Positions 63,063 through 64,000 of a stretch of DNA of 64,000 nt are shown piece by piece. Each line of letters begins with the position of its first letter. Positions within the stretch are counted from its first letter, which is position 1. Made by a program: the position numbers and the translations under genes. The stretch is taken from assembly GCF_032854445.1 (NCBI RefSeq), contig NC_088295.1:56709249-56773248 (forward strand). Direction: 5' to 3'. The notes beneath the pieces were generated by a model, which had not been told where the DNA came from, did no database searches, and saw nothing but the letters and a program-made list of their open reading frames with translations. The stretch comes from Liolophura sinensis. Lineage: Eukaryota; Mollusca; Polyplacophora; Chitonida; Chitonidae.

Positions 63063-64000
63063 ACAAGGTATATATGGTGTAGTGGCTAAAATTAGAATGG
63101 ATATATCTGCTGCAGGGCAGTTGGCTCAGCATTGTCAACAGTTACTGACATCTGCTCATGGTATCAACAAAACAATGCTGATAAAACAGTTTGACAAAAA
63201 ACAGACCATACAGTGTTCAGTCCACAAAGCATGTACATCCAAAGAAACATGATCTCTTCAACATAACAATCATGCTGAAGACAAAAGATTACATATACCC
63301 TAATTATTCAACCTATTCACCTCTACAATGAATATTTTGAAATATTCTGAGAGAGGTACTGTAGGGGTGTGGAGATTAAATTTGCATAGATTTATGAAGC
63401 TTGCATCTTTAGTGACACAGCTGAATCACTTTAGCATCATTTTGATAACAACTATATACTTAAATTCCACCGGAAAAAAGTGGATTAGTGGTTGAACAGG
63501 TTGAAGATCGTATTCAAATATGTACATCATTATTATCATGTGAACCATACAATGGTTGCAAAAAATGTTAAGACAGTACGCGTATGCACTTCAAGTCATA
63601 TATACCAGTAAGTCCTAAGCTACAAATACATGTGAACTTAGTCCCACATGTATATCTACTACAATGACTATGTACATGTCTTCTATGTGAGGAGGCCTTG
63701 GCAGCCTTTGCTAAGTACTGGTTGCACGCATCAGTACATAAGCAGTGACTGTAGAACAATGAGTTCTGAACTCTTACAGTACACCAAACACGAAACCAAC
63801 AGTGTGTACTGTACATGTACATTTAAACAGATTAGAGCACCCTGCTGCTGTTTATGATGTAGGTGTATGGCAGAACTTCAGCTGTCAGTACCACGGAGTC
63901 AAGGTTTAGACTCTACCATTGTGTTTACAAGCACAATGATCTGCGAGATGAACTGTCAGTGTTCAATTCACACCTGTGCGAAGACTAGAAGAAATTATCC

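Larger units (their letters stand above)
60073..64000 (-). other. Macoilin intron 1 / upstream region in window
   Basis: I searched by eye for the basic N-terminal exon (start MKRR-like, ending in an Ile-Tyr-Gly-Ser-type segment) and did not find it, so it probably lies beyond 64000. The region holds several SINE remnants, listed separately, and no other gene. Confidence 0.5.

Overview
This window is metazoan nuclear DNA, AT-rich and intron-bearing, most likely from a mollusc (probably a bivalve) or a close lophotrochozoan relative. Two things point there. First, one clearly orthologous animal gene, macoilin (MACO1/TMEM57), is split into short exons with animal splice signals. Second, there are many copies of tRNA-headed SINEs with the conserved central domain of the MetaSINE type common in molluscs. 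Nothing looks prokaryotic: there are no operons, and nearly all open frames are short chance frames or repeat shadows.

Layout. From 1 to about 39 kb is intergenic, repeat-dominated DNA. It holds a 25-bp minisatellite (1738-2290) and then a large head-to-tail tandem duplication: unit 1 is 3588-9237 and unit 2 is 9238-15538. Each unit carries a decayed DIRS-like retroelement (gag-like, reverse-transcriptase-like and RNase H-like remnants), a 35-bp minisatellite, a SINE with the same target-site duplication in both units, a second SINE 3' tail, and about 2 kb of non-coding DNA. The units differ mainly because the minisatellite has about 5 copies in unit 1 and about 23 in unit 2. Further right are single SINEs, a 43-bp minisatellite (24628-25245), a Tc1-like DNA transposon with an intact DD34E triad but three nonsense codons (26422-27820), more SINEs, and a degenerate tandem array (35425-35905).

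From about 39 kb to the right end is the macoilin locus on the minus strand. Eleven coding exons are visible, from the exon with the first membrane segment (59931-60072) to the C-terminal exon with its TGA stop (42705-42913). The exons sum to 1801 nt and keep one open frame through every junction. The first coding exon, with the start codon and basic N-terminus, was not found and probably lies beyond 64000. One intron uses a GC donor and the acceptor of the same intron is a CAGCAG tandem. The introns hold SINEs, tandem duplications, a hairpin and an (AT)n microsatellite.

No new multigene system is visible. The observations most worth checking are the microhomology-flanked tandem duplication with mosaic divergence, the GC-AG intron with a NAGNAG acceptor, the near-uniform sense orientation of intronic SINEs whose tails supply AATAAA, and a short non-SINE module shared by two SINE loci.
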